Origin: Tidjanibacter sp.
Lineage (GTDB): Bacteria > Bacteroidota > Bacteroidia > Bacteroidales > Rikenellaceae
Reading direction: 5' to 3'
Assembly: GCA_017936605.1 (NCBI GenBank)
Contig: JAGBFH010000009.1
Location: 1-64,000 of the forward strand
Length of the DNA stretch: 64,000 nucleotides
Below, one piece after another: positions 35,395-45,212 of the stretch. A model generated the notes under the pieces. The model was not told the DNA's origin. It ran no database searches and saw only the letters and a list, made by a program, of their open reading frames with translations. Positions within the stretch are counted from its first letter, which is position 1, and each line of letters opens with the position of its first letter. A program made the position numbers and the translations under genes.

Positions 35395-36327
35395 ATGAAT
35401 AGAGTTAAAAAACTATTTCATGCTTTATTGTATGATAGGAACAAAATTAAGTTGTTACTTTTATATAAGTTTTCAAAATTTTATTCTGATGAAAAATTTT
35501 TGAGAAAACTATATAGATTGAGGATGGGTAAAGAACTTGATTTAGGCAATCCTCAAACATTTAGCGAGAAACTCCAATGGCTCAAATTGCACAACAGAAA
35601 GCCAGAGGATTCACAAATGGTCGATAAAGTAGAAGCCAAAAAGTATGTGGCAAATATCATAGGCGAAGAGTACATTATTCCAACACTTGGCGTGTATAAT
35701 ACACCTGACGAGATTGATTTTGATGCATTACCTGACCAGTTTGTACTCAAATGTACGCATGACAGTGGAGGGCTTGTTGTGTGCAAGGATAAACATAATT
35801 TGGACTTCGTCAAAACCCGCGAACGGTTTAAAAAATGGCTCAAGACCAACTACTACTATCAGAATAGGGAATGGCCATACAAAAATGTAAGGCCTCGCAT
35901 TATTGCAGAACAATATATGGAGGATGAGAATGACCGTGAATTAAAGGATTACAAGTTCTTTTGCTTTGATGGGGAACCCAAACTGTGTCAGATAATCGCA
36001 GGAAGACAGACAACAATGACGATAGATTTTTACGATAAAGATTGGATTCATCAAGACTTTCATGAACCTCGGAAGTATCCTTTTGCAAAAGAGCAACACT
36101 TGCCCCCTAAGGAATACGAAAAGATGTGGAAGCTAGCCTCAAAGTTATCTCAAGGGCATCCTTTCATACGAGTGGATTTCTATGATATAAATGGTGAAGT
36201 GTTTTTTGGTGAATTAACATTCTTTCCCACGAGTGGTATGGGGGGATTTGACCCGGAAGTGTGGGATTATATTTTCGGGGATTGGATTAAATTACCCAAT
36301 ACTTCAAATGCCGCCAGCTCTCAATAA
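35395..36327 (+). CDS. TupA-like ATP-grasp protein
   Basis: ATP-grasp protein of the TupA (teichuronopeptide biosynthesis) family, 310 aa. Typical blocks are GNPQTFSEKLQWLKLH, VDKVEAKKYV, FVLKCTHDSGG and ELKDYKFFCFDGEPKL, and it ends with GELTFFPTSGMGGF. Such proteins are often annotated as glycosyltransferases in capsule loci, but the fold suggests ligation of a carboxylate to an amine. AT-rich. A diverged 3' remnant of a second gene of this family lies at 32829-32942. Confidence 0.85.
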   Translation: MNRVKKLFHALLYDRNKIKLLLLYKFSKFYSDEKFLRKLYRLRMGKELDLGNPQTFSEKLQWLKLHNRKPEDSQMVDKVEAKKYVANIIGEEYIIPTLGVYNTPDEIDFDALPDQFVLKCTHDSGGLVVCKDKHNLDFVKTRERFKKWLKTNYYYQNREWPYKNVRPRIIAEQYMEDENDRELKDYKFFCFDGEPKLCQIIAGRQTTMTIDFYDKDWIHQDFHEPRKYPFAKEQHLPPKEYEKMWKLASKLSQGHPFIRVDFYDINGEVFFGELTFFPTSGMGGFDPEVWDYIFGDWIKLPNTSNAASSQ

Positions 36328-36379
36328 ATAGCTCTAGTTAGTTAACCTGTATAATAGACAAACAATCGCCTTTAGAATA

Positions 36380-37561
36380 ATGAATGTATATATTCTCACT
36401 CGCGAACCATTCCCAATAGGGATGGCAGCTACAAATAGAATTAAGAACTATGCAAAAGGATTAATATGCAATGGAATAAATTGCAAAGTGATAGTAACGC
36501 ATAGAACAGAACCCCATAGCGCCAACAGAAATATAGAAGCCTGTGGCATTGCTGACGACATTATCCCATTCTCTTATATTCCGCACACTCCACGCAGGAG
36601 TTCTCGATTTCTTATGCGACGTATTGATGACTTTGTTGATGGTTTACAGATTACTAAATGGGTTAGAAAAAATATCCACAAAGGAGATGTTATAATATAC
36701 TTCGAGCCTCGTTTTAGCCATACTATCTCTATAATTAACCAATGTCATAGAAACGGAGGGAAAATTGTACGAGAATTATGCGAATATCCGTTTGCTACTC
36801 GAAACGATTCCCCAAAAACGAGGGTCAAAAGGTGGTTATATACAAACCTTTACATGTCTCGTTTTGATGGTTTTATTGCCATATCGCAAGCGTTGGAGCA
36901 ATATGCAAACATGGTTAAATCCATCAAGGCATCTATTATAAAGGTTCCTATTTTGGTCGAAGCCAATCAATACGAAGGCATCGAGCGATACACTCACAAA
37001 AAGCCATACATTTTTCATGCAGGAACAATGTATGAGCGCAAAGATGCCATTGTAAGTACAATGAAAGCATTTGCCTTGGCCTCAAAAGAGATTGGTTATT
37101 CGGTGGATTTTATTTTGGCGGGTCCCGAGTCGCCACACAAACAAGAGTTGGATCAAATCATTGCAGACAGTAACCTAACTGATAATGTCCACTTTATTGG
37201 CAGCCTAACCCACGAAGAGGTTTTGCGTTATCAAAAAGGAGCTTGGTTGACTATTCTCAATAAACATGACAATGTGCAGAATCGCAATGGTTTTTCCACA
37301 AAATTAGGAGATGTATTACTGGCAGGAACCCCAGTAATTACCACTACCGTAGGCGAGGCAAACAATTGGTTGAAAGATGGCGAAAGCGCACTTATTACGG
37401 AACCTCATAACATAGAAGCAATTGCGGCACAAATCATCAGGGCCTATAATGAACCTGAATTGTTAAACAAAATTGCCGTTGAATGTCAAAATGTAGCAAA
37501 AGAGAATTTCGATTACCGTACTCAAGGCAAACGACTCCAAGAGTACTTTGAGCACATTTGA
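36380..37561 (+). CDS. Glycosyltransferase, GT4-like
   Basis: GT-B glycosyltransferase of 393 aa. The acceptor-side N-terminal domain begins VYILTREPFPIGMAATNRIK. The donor-side domain carries FHAGTMYERKDAI, VHFIGSLTHEEVLRYQ and GDVLLAGTPVITT, the usual GT4 nucleotide-sugar region. It is cytosolic, probably membrane-associated, adding one sugar of the repeat unit. The donor cannot be predicted. Its end lies 20 bp before the preferred start of the next gene. Confidence 0.85.
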   Translation: MNVYILTREPFPIGMAATNRIKNYAKGLICNGINCKVIVTHRTEPHSANRNIEACGIADDIIPFSYIPHTPRRSSRFLMRRIDDFVDGLQITKWVRKNIHKGDVIIYFEPRFSHTISIINQCHRNGGKIVRELCEYPFATRNDSPKTRVKRWLYTNLYMSRFDGFIAISQALEQYANMVKSIKASIIKVPILVEANQYEGIERYTHKKPYIFHAGTMYERKDAIVSTMKAFALASKEIGYSVDFILAGPESPHKQELDQIIADSNLTDNVHFIGSLTHEEVLRYQKGAWLTILNKHDNVQNRNGFSTKLGDVLLAGTPVITTTVGEANNWLKDGESALITEPHNIEAIAAQIIRAYNEPELLNKIAVECQNVAKENFDYRTQGKRLQEYFEHI

Positions 37562-37581
37562 TTACCATCGTGGCTTCAATT

Positions 37582-38583
37582 ATGCAATCCAAGAACTATA
37601 CATTTGAAGTTTTAAGTAAATTTCGTCCGCAGTTAATGGGGGTCGCTGCAATTGGGATCCTCTTATGTCATGCAGGTGGAAATGGAGTTCAATTGCCTTA
37701 TGCATTAGGTTATGTCTTCGGATTTGGTAATTTTGGTGTAGATTTGTTTCTTTTACTCTCAGGATTCGGATTATATAATTCGCTACATCGTTCTTTGCAA
37801 ACAGATGGTATCGGTGGATGGTATCGTAGAAGATTCACAAGATTGCTTGTCCCTTATCTAATTCTATCAATCCCCTATTGGGCGTATATATGTAAGATAG
37901 AGGGCGTTGGGATTAAACACTTCTTATACTACATCAGTACATTAGTCTATTGGTTTGAGCATAGAGGAGCCTGGTTTGTGGCCTTGATAGTACCATTGTA
38001 TCTAATATCTCCCATCATATATCGCATTTGCGTTGGTAAAAAAGGCATAATAAAATTATTGTTTCTAACTTTTATTGTTGGGATTATTGCTATTATTCCT
38101 AACAATTCTTACATATGGGGAAATATGGCTTTTGCGTTGGAGCGTACACCATGTTTCTTTTTGGGTTTTATTACTGGCAAATTAGCAGAAAAGGGGGTTG
38201 AGATAAAATATAGTAATGTCATACTATTATGCTTATGTATGTTTGTTTGTAACAAACTATTCAGAGTCATCAATGTTAATATTTTTGGGCTATTAGCATG
38301 CCCAATATTATGGATTGTAACGATTATTGCACCCATGTTTTTTAAGTGTAATATATTAAGCAAGGTTTTGGGTTTTATGGGTGCCATCTCATTGGAATCA
38401 TATCTGACAAACATTTACTTAGGCGATATTTGTAGAAAACTTAATTACGATAACAAATTGTTTGTATATACATTGATTATAATCATAGGCATTGCATTAT
38501 CTTATGTTGTTAATATTTTTTCTAATAAAATCATAAGACCAACCATCACAACTCGTACAACAATTTCAAATAAATATGAATAA
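37582..38583 (+). CDS. Membrane acyltransferase (acyltransferase-3 family)
   Basis: Acyltransferase-3 protein of 333 aa with about ten membrane segments. The N-terminal catalytic region is FRPQLMGVAAIGILLCHAGG, with the conserved His, followed by NFGVDLFLLLSGFGLY. It should O-acetylate, or otherwise acylate, a polysaccharide residue. I chose ATG 37582; a TTG at 37558 would overlap the preceding gene. It overlaps the polymerase gene by 8 bp. Confidence 0.85.
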   Translation: MQSKNYTFEVLSKFRPQLMGVAAIGILLCHAGGNGVQLPYALGYVFGFGNFGVDLFLLLSGFGLYNSLHRSLQTDGIGGWYRRRFTRLLVPYLILSIPYWAYICKIEGVGIKHFLYYISTLVYWFEHRGAWFVALIVPLYLISPIIYRICVGKKGIIKLLFLTFIVGIIAIIPNNSYIWGNMAFALERTPCFFLGFITGKLAEKGVEIKYSNVILLCLCMFVCNKLFRVINVNIFGLLACPILWIVTIIAPMFFKCNILSKVLGFMGAISLESYLTNIYLGDICRKLNYDNKLFVYTLIIIIGIALSYVVNIFSNKIIRPTITTRTTISNKYE

Positions 38584-39940
38584 CATCATTGGTATAACTA
38601 CTTTAATCATACTTACACTTTTGGTTATCCGACAAATTAAGGTCTGGAAGCTTAGAGTATTTCTCTCTCCGGGATTCTATTTCGGATTTCTGTGGATTTT
38701 GGGTGTTGTGGGTATTATTATTTTTACCAAAGCGGAACTTATCCCTCTGGAGTCGCCGGAAAATATGGATGAATTGATGTCATTCATAGGTTTTACGGGA
38801 TTATGCTTTCTGATACTCACCAAAAAAGGATACTCAACAGTGAGTAAGGAACCAATTTCCATAAACTTTACATCCTGGAAAATCTATGGAGTGCTATCTT
38901 GTATTTTAATATTGGCGGCTGTGGCAGAGTTTATGAGATTGGGAGGAAACTTGAATATGGGTCTTGCGCGAGAAATGATGCACGACAATATTGTAAACCG
39001 TCCAAACTGGATTAACTATGCCATAACGTTGGCACCACCGCTATCTATTTGGGCGGGATACAAGGCAATGTTGTTGATGGTGGAGAAAGTAAGAACACCC
39101 ATAACATCGGTTATACTGCTTCTGTTACCTCTATTAGCCAATCTAATTATCTCTATCACAATGGGTGGTCGAGTAAACTTTGTCTATTGTTTTGCTTACT
39201 ACCTCATTGGCGCTGCGTTGTCATTGCCCATCAGGCGTTCCTTGAAAGCATTGAAAAAACCGCTGATTATAATTGCTTGTGGAGCCGTGGCGTTGTCGGC
39301 ATTTATTTCGGGAGTTGCTTCCCAACGTGCCGAACATTATGACGATATGTTATCCGATAAACAGGTGTATTTCAATGAAAACTACAAGGCATTGGAATTT
39401 TTGTATGGCCCCATCGAGTATATGACAGTTACATTTATCGGTTATCAGTATAGGCGTGATGATGCAGTCGATTTAAATAAATTGGGTTATGGCCGCTATG
39501 CACTCAATGGATTTATAAACTGGACTCTTCCTTTTTCAGGACAAATTGGTCTGGGTGATGCATCTATTGCTAAAGGGTTGGGCATATATTACGATAATCA
39601 GGAAACATACGATTTTAAGCGTATTGCCTACAACTGTACCCACTCGTGTTATATTCCCATTGTGAAAGACTTTGGACCGATTGGCGCATATCCTTTCATC
39701 TTTTTTATGGTCTATATTGCCCATAGTCTTTTCATTGGAATTCAACGTAAGCGGACTATTTGGTACTCTACAAGATTCTATTTATTCTTACTATTCTGGG
39801 AGTATTGGGTTAAATCAAATTACTATGGAACATTGTCAAGCTCAGTTCTTATCTCATTATATGGATTAGTAATATTGGATTTGGCAAACTATTTCTTCTC
39901 ACCCCGAAAGAAACCCAATCATTTTAATTTTCTTAGATAA
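38576..39940 (+). CDS. Oligosaccharide repeat-unit polymerase (Wzy-like)
   Basis: Polytopic membrane protein of 454 aa with about twelve hydrophobic segments and a large periplasmic loop late in the protein (about 260-350). This is the layout of Wzy polymerases. Primary sequence conservation in this class is low, so the call rests on topology, length and context beside the flippase. The late motif HSCYIPIVKDFGPIGAYPF resembles Wzy-type C-terminal segments. AT-rich, and it overlaps the acyltransferase gene by 8 bp. Confidence 0.75.
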   Translation: MNNIIGITTLIILTLLVIRQIKVWKLRVFLSPGFYFGFLWILGVVGIIIFTKAELIPLESPENMDELMSFIGFTGLCFLILTKKGYSTVSKEPISINFTSWKIYGVLSCILILAAVAEFMRLGGNLNMGLAREMMHDNIVNRPNWINYAITLAPPLSIWAGYKAMLLMVEKVRTPITSVILLLLPLLANLIISITMGGRVNFVYCFAYYLIGAALSLPIRRSLKALKKPLIIIACGAVALSAFISGVASQRAEHYDDMLSDKQVYFNENYKALEFLYGPIEYMTVTFIGYQYRRDDAVDLNKLGYGRYALNGFINWTLPFSGQIGLGDASIAKGLGIYYDNQETYDFKRIAYNCTHSCYIPIVKDFGPIGAYPFIFFMVYIAHSLFIGIQRKRTIWYSTRFYLFLLFWEYWVKSNYYGTLSSSVLISLYGLVILDLANYFFSPRKKPNHFNFLR

Positions 39941-39955
39941 CAATAGTACTACACA

Positions 39956-41053
39956 ATGAATAAGAAAAATATCACTTGCTTTATTTGTTCCCTAGCAAGC
40001 GGAGGGGCAGAACATCAACTTACCGAGTTGTGTAGAATGTTGGTCGACAGAGGGTACGTTGTCACTATAGCTACTTTTGCCGATGTGGAGGATCATTATC
40101 CTTGTGCAACGGGCGTAATGCGCAAACGTATTGCTCCGAATAAAGGAAAAATTGGCAAGATTTTATCAATTTTCTGGTATTTCTTGCGAGTGAGAACAGA
40201 TGTGGTGATAAGTTTTGGACAACGAGAGAGTTTTTTATGTCTAATTCCGTTGTTCTTTAGAAGAAAAATCAAAGTTATAAATGGGGAAAGGAATTTAACT
40301 ATAGGAAGAAATAGTAGAATAGAGAGAATCCTAGTCAAATGGTTGTACCGTCGTTCGGACTTTATTGTGTCCAATAGCTATTCGCAAGCGCGCAATATCG
40401 TGTCCTTGGCTCCAAATTTAGCAAATAAAACAAAAACGATAATCAATTATCTGGACACAAATTTGTATGTTCCGTCCTCCGAGCCTCAGCACAATAATCC
40501 ACTGCGCATAGGTGTATTTTGTCGATATGCTCCACAAAAAAACTGCGAACGCTTCATTCGAGTGGTTGAATTATTAAAAAATAAAGGCCTCTCGTTCCGA
40601 ATTGATTGGTATGGAAATCAGTTTGGTAAAAATGGGCAGGCAAACGACTATTTTATGAAGATTAAGGGAGTGGCTGATTCTCTTGATTTAGGTGATTATT
40701 TATATCTAAACAATAATATAAAAAATGTGAATGAAGTTATGCCACAATATGATGCCATATGCTTGCCGTCATTGTGGGAAGGCTTTTCTAATACAATTGC
40801 AGAGGCTATCTCTTGTGGAAAGTTGATGTTGGTTAGTGATGTCAGTGATAATTCTGTGATGGTGGAAGATAATTATAATGGATTTCTTTTTGACCCAACT
40901 AGTGAGGAGCAGATATGTGGTGCATTAGAGAAATTCATTCACTCTACAAGCGAACAAAGGAAAATTATGGGGCAAAGAAGTCGTGAACGAGCGCTTCATC
41001 TTTTTGGTGCCCATGGTTTTATAGAGGAGTATCTAAAATTAATAGAGGAATAA
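39956..41053 (+). CDS. Glycosyltransferase, GT4
   Basis: GT-B glycosyltransferase of 365 aa. LASGGAEHQLTELCRML near the N terminus is the typical GT4 glycine-rich loop. The donor domain contains GVFCRYAPQKNCERFI and CLPSLWEGFSNTIAEAISCG, with the E-x7-E signature at EGFSNTIAE. AT-rich. The next gene, fnlA, returns to GC-rich codon use. Confidence 0.88.
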   Translation: MNKKNITCFICSLASGGAEHQLTELCRMLVDRGYVVTIATFADVEDHYPCATGVMRKRIAPNKGKIGKILSIFWYFLRVRTDVVISFGQRESFLCLIPLFFRRKIKVINGERNLTIGRNSRIERILVKWLYRRSDFIVSNSYSQARNIVSLAPNLANKTKTIINYLDTNLYVPSSEPQHNNPLRIGVFCRYAPQKNCERFIRVVELLKNKGLSFRIDWYGNQFGKNGQANDYFMKIKGVADSLDLGDYLYLNNNIKNVNEVMPQYDAICLPSLWEGFSNTIAEAISCGKLMLVSDVSDNSVMVEDNYNGFLFDPTSEEQICGALEKFIHSTSEQRKIMGQRSRERALHLFGAHGFIEEYLKLIEE

Positions 41054-41082
41054 TAAAACAAGTTAGTAAAGTATCAATATTT

Positions 41083-42174
41083 ATGTCCATTTTCAAAGAC
41101 AAAGTCCTGTTGATTACGGGCGGTACGGGCAGTTTTGGTAACGCCGTGCTTCGTCGTTTCCTCGAGAGCGACATCAAAGAGATTCGCATCTTCTCGCGTG
41201 ATGAGAAGAAGCAAGACGATATGCGTCACCACCTCCAGGCACAATATCCCGAGGTGGCCGCAAAGGTGAAGTTCTACATCGGCAATGTGCGCGAGAAAGC
41301 CTCTGTGGATGTGGCTATGCGTGGTGTTGATTATGTTTTCGCAGCCGCTGCCCTCAAGCAGGTGCCCTCCTGCGAGTTCTTCCCTATGGAGGCCACAATG
41401 ACCAATGTCGTCGGCACCAACAATGTTCTCCTCTCGGCCATCGAGCACGGCGTGAAGAATGTTGTTGTCCTCTCGACCGACAAGGCCGCCTATCCCATCA
41501 ACGCTATGGGTATCTCGAAGGCCCTGATGGAGAAAGTTGCCATTGCCAAAGGTCGTGAGCTCGGTCAGGGTGCCGCCACAACCATCTGCTGCACCCGCTA
41601 CGGTAATGTGATGGCAAGTCGTGGCTCAGTCATTCCCTTGTGGGTTGAGCAGATGGAGCAGGGTAAGCCCATCACCATCACCGACCCCAATATGACCCGC
41701 TTTATGATGACCTTGGATGACGCCGTAGACCTGGTAATCTACGCCTTCACCCACGGCGAGAACGGCGACCTCTTCGTGCAGAAGGCCCCTGCAGCTACCC
41801 TCGATGTGCTTGCCGAGGCTCTCAAGCAGACCTACGCAAAGGTTAATCCCGCATACGGCCAGACCGAGGTGCGCGTTATCGGCACCCGCCACGGCGAGAA
41901 ACTCTATGAGACTCTCGTCACACGCGAGGAGATGGCCAAAGCTATCGATATGGGCGACTACTACCGTATCCCCTGTGACACTCGCGATTTGAACTACGAC
42001 AAGTTCTTCACCAACGGCAACGAGGAGATTGCCAAGATTGAGGACTACCACTCCCACAACACCCGCCGTCTGGATGTAGAGGGTATGAAGGAGCTTCTTT
42101 TGAAGTTGCGCTTCATCCGCGAGGACCTCGGTTTGCAGCCACGCTCGAAGGCAAGGGAGATTCGTTCGGAGTAA
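41083..42174 (+). CDS. fnlA: UDP-GlcNAc 4,6-dehydratase/5-epimerase (FnlA/CapE)
   Basis: Soluble short-chain dehydratase/epimerase of 363 aa. It starts UDP-N-acetyl-L-fucosamine synthesis by dehydrating UDP-GlcNAc and inverting C5 (C3 inversion may also occur). The NAD(P) motif is ITGGTGSFGNAVLRRF. The substrate region is STDKAAYPINAMGISKALMEK, with the Met-x3-Lys catalytic pair typical of this group in place of Tyr-x3-Lys. It forms a pathway set with fnlB (next) and fnlC (45213). GC-rich. Confidence 0.92.
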   Translation: MSIFKDKVLLITGGTGSFGNAVLRRFLESDIKEIRIFSRDEKKQDDMRHHLQAQYPEVAAKVKFYIGNVREKASVDVAMRGVDYVFAAAALKQVPSCEFFPMEATMTNVVGTNNVLLSAIEHGVKNVVVLSTDKAAYPINAMGISKALMEKVAIAKGRELGQGAATTICCTRYGNVMASRGSVIPLWVEQMEQGKPITITDPNMTRFMMTLDDAVDLVIYAFTHGENGDLFVQKAPAATLDVLAEALKQTYAKVNPAYGQTEVRVIGTRHGEKLYETLVTREEMAKAIDMGDYYRIPCDTRDLNYDKFFTNGNEEIAKIEDYHSHNTRRLDVEGMKELLLKLRFIREDLGLQPRSKAREIRSE

Positions 42175-42186
42175 AACATTCTCACT

Positions 42187-43392
42187 ATGAAAATTCTTGT
42201 AACGGGTGCCAAAGGATTTGTGGGTAAAAACCTTGTGGCACAGCTTGGTAATATTCGCGATGGCAAAGCAAAGTTCTACGGCGATGTGGTCGTGGATGAG
42301 GTCTTTGAGTACGACATCGACTCCTCGGCCGAGGATCTGGAGCGCTACTGCCGTGAGGCCGACTTTGTCTTCAACCTCGCAGGCGTAAACCGCCCCCAGA
42401 ACAACGACGAGTTTATGGCGGGCAACTTCGGCTTCGCCTCCACTCTGCTGGCTACGCTCAAGAAGTATGGCAACACCGCACCTGTGATGCTGTCGAGCTC
42501 CATTCAAGCCACCCTCATCGGTCGCTATGGTCAGTCGGACTACGGCAAGAGCAAACTCGCCGGCGAGGAGCTCTTCTTCGAGTATGGCGCCAAGACTGGT
42601 GCAAAGGTGTTGGTCTATCGCTTTCCCAACCTCTTTGGCAAGTGGTGCAGGCCCAACTACAACTCGGCTGTTGCGACCTTCTGCAACAATATTGCTAATG
42701 ATTTACCTATTCAGGTTAACGATAGGAGCACCCAGTTGGAGCTGCTCTATATCGACGACCTTGTGGATGAGATGATTGCAGCCCTCAAGGGCCAGGAACA
42801 CCATTGCGAGTTCGACGGTGTGGATACTGTGCTAAGGGAGGATGGTCGCTACTGCGCCGCTCCCGTGACCCACAAGGTTACCCTGGGTGAGATTGTGGAC
42901 CTTCTGGAGCAGTTCAAGGCACAGCCCACCTCACTCATTATGCCCGAGATTCCCGCAGGCTCGTTCGCCAAGAAACTCTACTCTACATACCTTTCCTATC
43001 TTCCCAAAGAGAAGGTTGCCTTCCCCCTGAAGATGAACGAAGACGCGAGGGGTAGTTTTACGGAGTTGGTTAAGTCGGTGGGCGTTGGTCAGGTAAGTAT
43101 CAATATCTCGAAGCCTGGTATCACCAAGGGACAGCATTGGCACAACACCAAGTGGGAGCAGTTTATTGTGGTTGCCGGCGAGGGCCTCATTCAGCAGCGA
43201 AATGTGTTGACTGACGAGGTGCTGGAGTGGCGTGTGAGCGGACAGAAGATTGAGGCCGTGCAGATGCTCCCTGGCTACACCCACAACATCATCAACCTTT
43301 CGGACACCGAAGACCTTGTGACGGTAATGTGGTGCAACGAGTGCTTTGACCCCAATCGTCCCGACACTTTCTTTGAGCCAGTGGTAAAATAA
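42187..43392 (+). CDS. fnlB: UDP-2-acetamido-2,6-dideoxy-hexulose reductase (FnlB/CapF)
   Basis: Two-domain CapF-type enzyme of 401 aa. The N-terminal short-chain reductase (about 1-250) has LVTGAKGFVGKNLV and YGKSKLAGEELF. The C-terminal cupin (about 280-401) has GQHWHNTKWEQFIVVAGEG. CapF epimerises C3 in the cupin domain and reduces the keto sugar in the reductase domain, giving UDP-N-acetyl-L-talosamine for FnlC. It starts 12 bp after fnlA. Confidence 0.93.
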   Translation: MKILVTGAKGFVGKNLVAQLGNIRDGKAKFYGDVVVDEVFEYDIDSSAEDLERYCREADFVFNLAGVNRPQNNDEFMAGNFGFASTLLATLKKYGNTAPVMLSSSIQATLIGRYGQSDYGKSKLAGEELFFEYGAKTGAKVLVYRFPNLFGKWCRPNYNSAVATFCNNIANDLPIQVNDRSTQLELLYIDDLVDEMIAALKGQEHHCEFDGVDTVLREDGRYCAAPVTHKVTLGEIVDLLEQFKAQPTSLIMPEIPAGSFAKKLYSTYLSYLPKEKVAFPLKMNEDARGSFTELVKSVGVGQVSINISKPGITKGQHWHNTKWEQFIVVAGEGLIQQRNVLTDEVLEWRVSGQKIEAVQMLPGYTHNIINLSDTEDLVTVMWCNECFDPNRPDTFFEPVVK

Positions 43393-43402
43393 GAATTGAA
43401 AA

Positions 43403-45205
43403 ATGGCAAATAGTATTCAAGACAAGTATAGAAGTGATTTAGATATTCTAAAAGCAATATCTATAATTGCGGTTGTTTTTTATCATATTGGTTATTTGGA
43501 AACTGGTTATTTAGGAGTTGATGTATTCTTCGCCATAAATGGCTTTCTTATTATACCTTCCTTGATTGACAAAATAGCCAATAGTAAATTCAACTATTTT
43601 GACTTTCTGTTAAGGCGTATTATGCGCTTGTGGCCATTAGTATTATTGGCTGGTGCAATTTGCTTAATAGTTGGCTTCGTAGGAATGCTCCCCGATGATT
43701 ATGAGAATGTATCTCAGTCGGTGATTGCATCCAACTTTATGTCTCAGAATATTTTATCTGCCTTGACAACTAAGGACTATTGGGATGTGGCAAATGAATA
43801 TAAGCCACTCATGCATTTTTGGTATGTAGGAATTTTGATAGAACTCTACATATTCTTACCATTGGTATTATTACTCATAAAATGCTTTGTCAGAACCAAT
43901 TGCCGTAAGTTTATCAATCTTTCTCTTTGCATTCTTGCAATTTTGGCTACTGCATCATTTGTACTATACTGCCATCCAGACATTCCACAAGGTGATAAGT
44001 TTTATTTACTGCCATTTAGGTTATGGGAACTCATACTCGGAGGACTGATAGGTGTAGCATACAAAAATGGAAGTAAAAAATGGAAGTATAGTGTCTCACT
44101 GGGTTGGGGGGCCTTAGTAACAACTATTCTCGTATTATGTAGTTCTTTGTATCTCCCTTATACAATTGATAGGATCAACCCTGTTTCTGGTTCCATTGTT
44201 AAGGTCCTCTCTGTTCCACAGAGCATACTGCTCATATCTACCGTATTACTCACTTGCATTTTGTTATTTAATCCTATAAAAATCAAGCAAACTGTACTAC
44301 GTAATTCACTGGTATCCATAGGAAAAATGAGTTTCAGTATTTTCGTATGGCACCAAATTCTGCTAGCATTCTATCGATATTTTTATAGCAATGACATGAC
44401 AATGATATTTGTTGTTTGCCTGTGGGCAATAACTCTCATTATGGCTATTTTAACCTATAGTACAATGGAGCAGAAGATTCAATCAACTTGGAAGAATTTT
44501 GTTTTCTGCTGTGTCGCTTTATTTGTGATAAGCCTACCAGCAGGCTACGTATACCTTAAGGCAGGTATTGTTAGAGATGTTCCAGAGTTAGAAGTATATG
44601 TTAATAATACCCACAAAGGGCAATTTGCTGAATATTGCGATAGAGTATATTCTTACGATGTTGATTTCCCAGACAACGATAAAATCAATGTGATAGTAGA
44701 GGGGGTTTCTTTCGGACGTGACTTTGCAAATATACTTTTAGAATCACAAGTATTAGAAAGCATAAATTTGTCGTACATATATGTACACGATGAAAAGTAT
44801 AAGGAAAGATATGCAAATTGCGATTACCTATTCACATTTAGTAGCAAGGACGATGTCCCTGATTATGTGTGGAACTCGCTAAGGTCTAACGCCAAAGTTT
44901 TCGGTCTCGGTACAAAGAATTTCGGAGAAAGCAATGGAGTTATCTATAAGAATCGTAACCAAACCGATTACTTTGAACAAACTATACAAATAAATCCAAA
45001 TTTCTTCGCAGTTAATGATAAGTGGAAGAATCAATGGGGAGATTATTACATTGATTTATTAGGGTTGAGCACCACCGAGGATGGTACTATTAGGGTATTT
45101 ACAGATGACAAGAAATATATCAGTCAAGATTGTCGGCATCTAACCCAACATGGAGCAATTTGGTATGCAAGAACAATAGATTGGAATAATATATTTAAAC
45201 AATAA
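43403..45205 (+). CDS. Acyltransferase-3/SGNH fusion (OafA-like)
   Basis: O-acyltransferase of 600 aa. The N-terminal acyltransferase-3 membrane domain (about 1-370) starts RSDLDILKAISIIAVVFYHIGY and VDVFFAINGFLI. The C-terminal extracytoplasmic domain looks SGNH-like, with EGVSFGRDF as a candidate nucleophile block and DCRHLTQHG as the candidate Asp-x2-His block. It likely O-acetylates a capsule sugar. It is AT-rich and sits between GC-rich fnlB and fnlC, splitting a gene set that is usually contiguous, so it probably entered by recombination. Confidence 0.85.
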   Translation: MANSIQDKYRSDLDILKAISIIAVVFYHIGYLETGYLGVDVFFAINGFLIIPSLIDKIANSKFNYFDFLLRRIMRLWPLVLLAGAICLIVGFVGMLPDDYENVSQSVIASNFMSQNILSALTTKDYWDVANEYKPLMHFWYVGILIELYIFLPLVLLLIKCFVRTNCRKFINLSLCILAILATASFVLYCHPDIPQGDKFYLLPFRLWELILGGLIGVAYKNGSKKWKYSVSLGWGALVTTILVLCSSLYLPYTIDRINPVSGSIVKVLSVPQSILLISTVLLTCILLFNPIKIKQTVLRNSLVSIGKMSFSIFVWHQILLAFYRYFYSNDMTMIFVVCLWAITLIMAILTYSTMEQKIQSTWKNFVFCCVALFVISLPAGYVYLKAGIVRDVPELEVYVNNTHKGQFAEYCDRVYSYDVDFPDNDKINVIVEGVSFGRDFANILLESQVLESINLSYIYVHDEKYKERYANCDYLFTFSSKDDVPDYVWNSLRSNAKVFGLGTKNFGESNGVIYKNRNQTDYFEQTIQINPNFFAVNDKWKNQWGDYYIDLLGLSTTEDGTIRVFTDDKKYISQDCRHLTQHGAIWYARTIDWNNIFKQ

Positions 45206-45212
45206 TAAAAAT

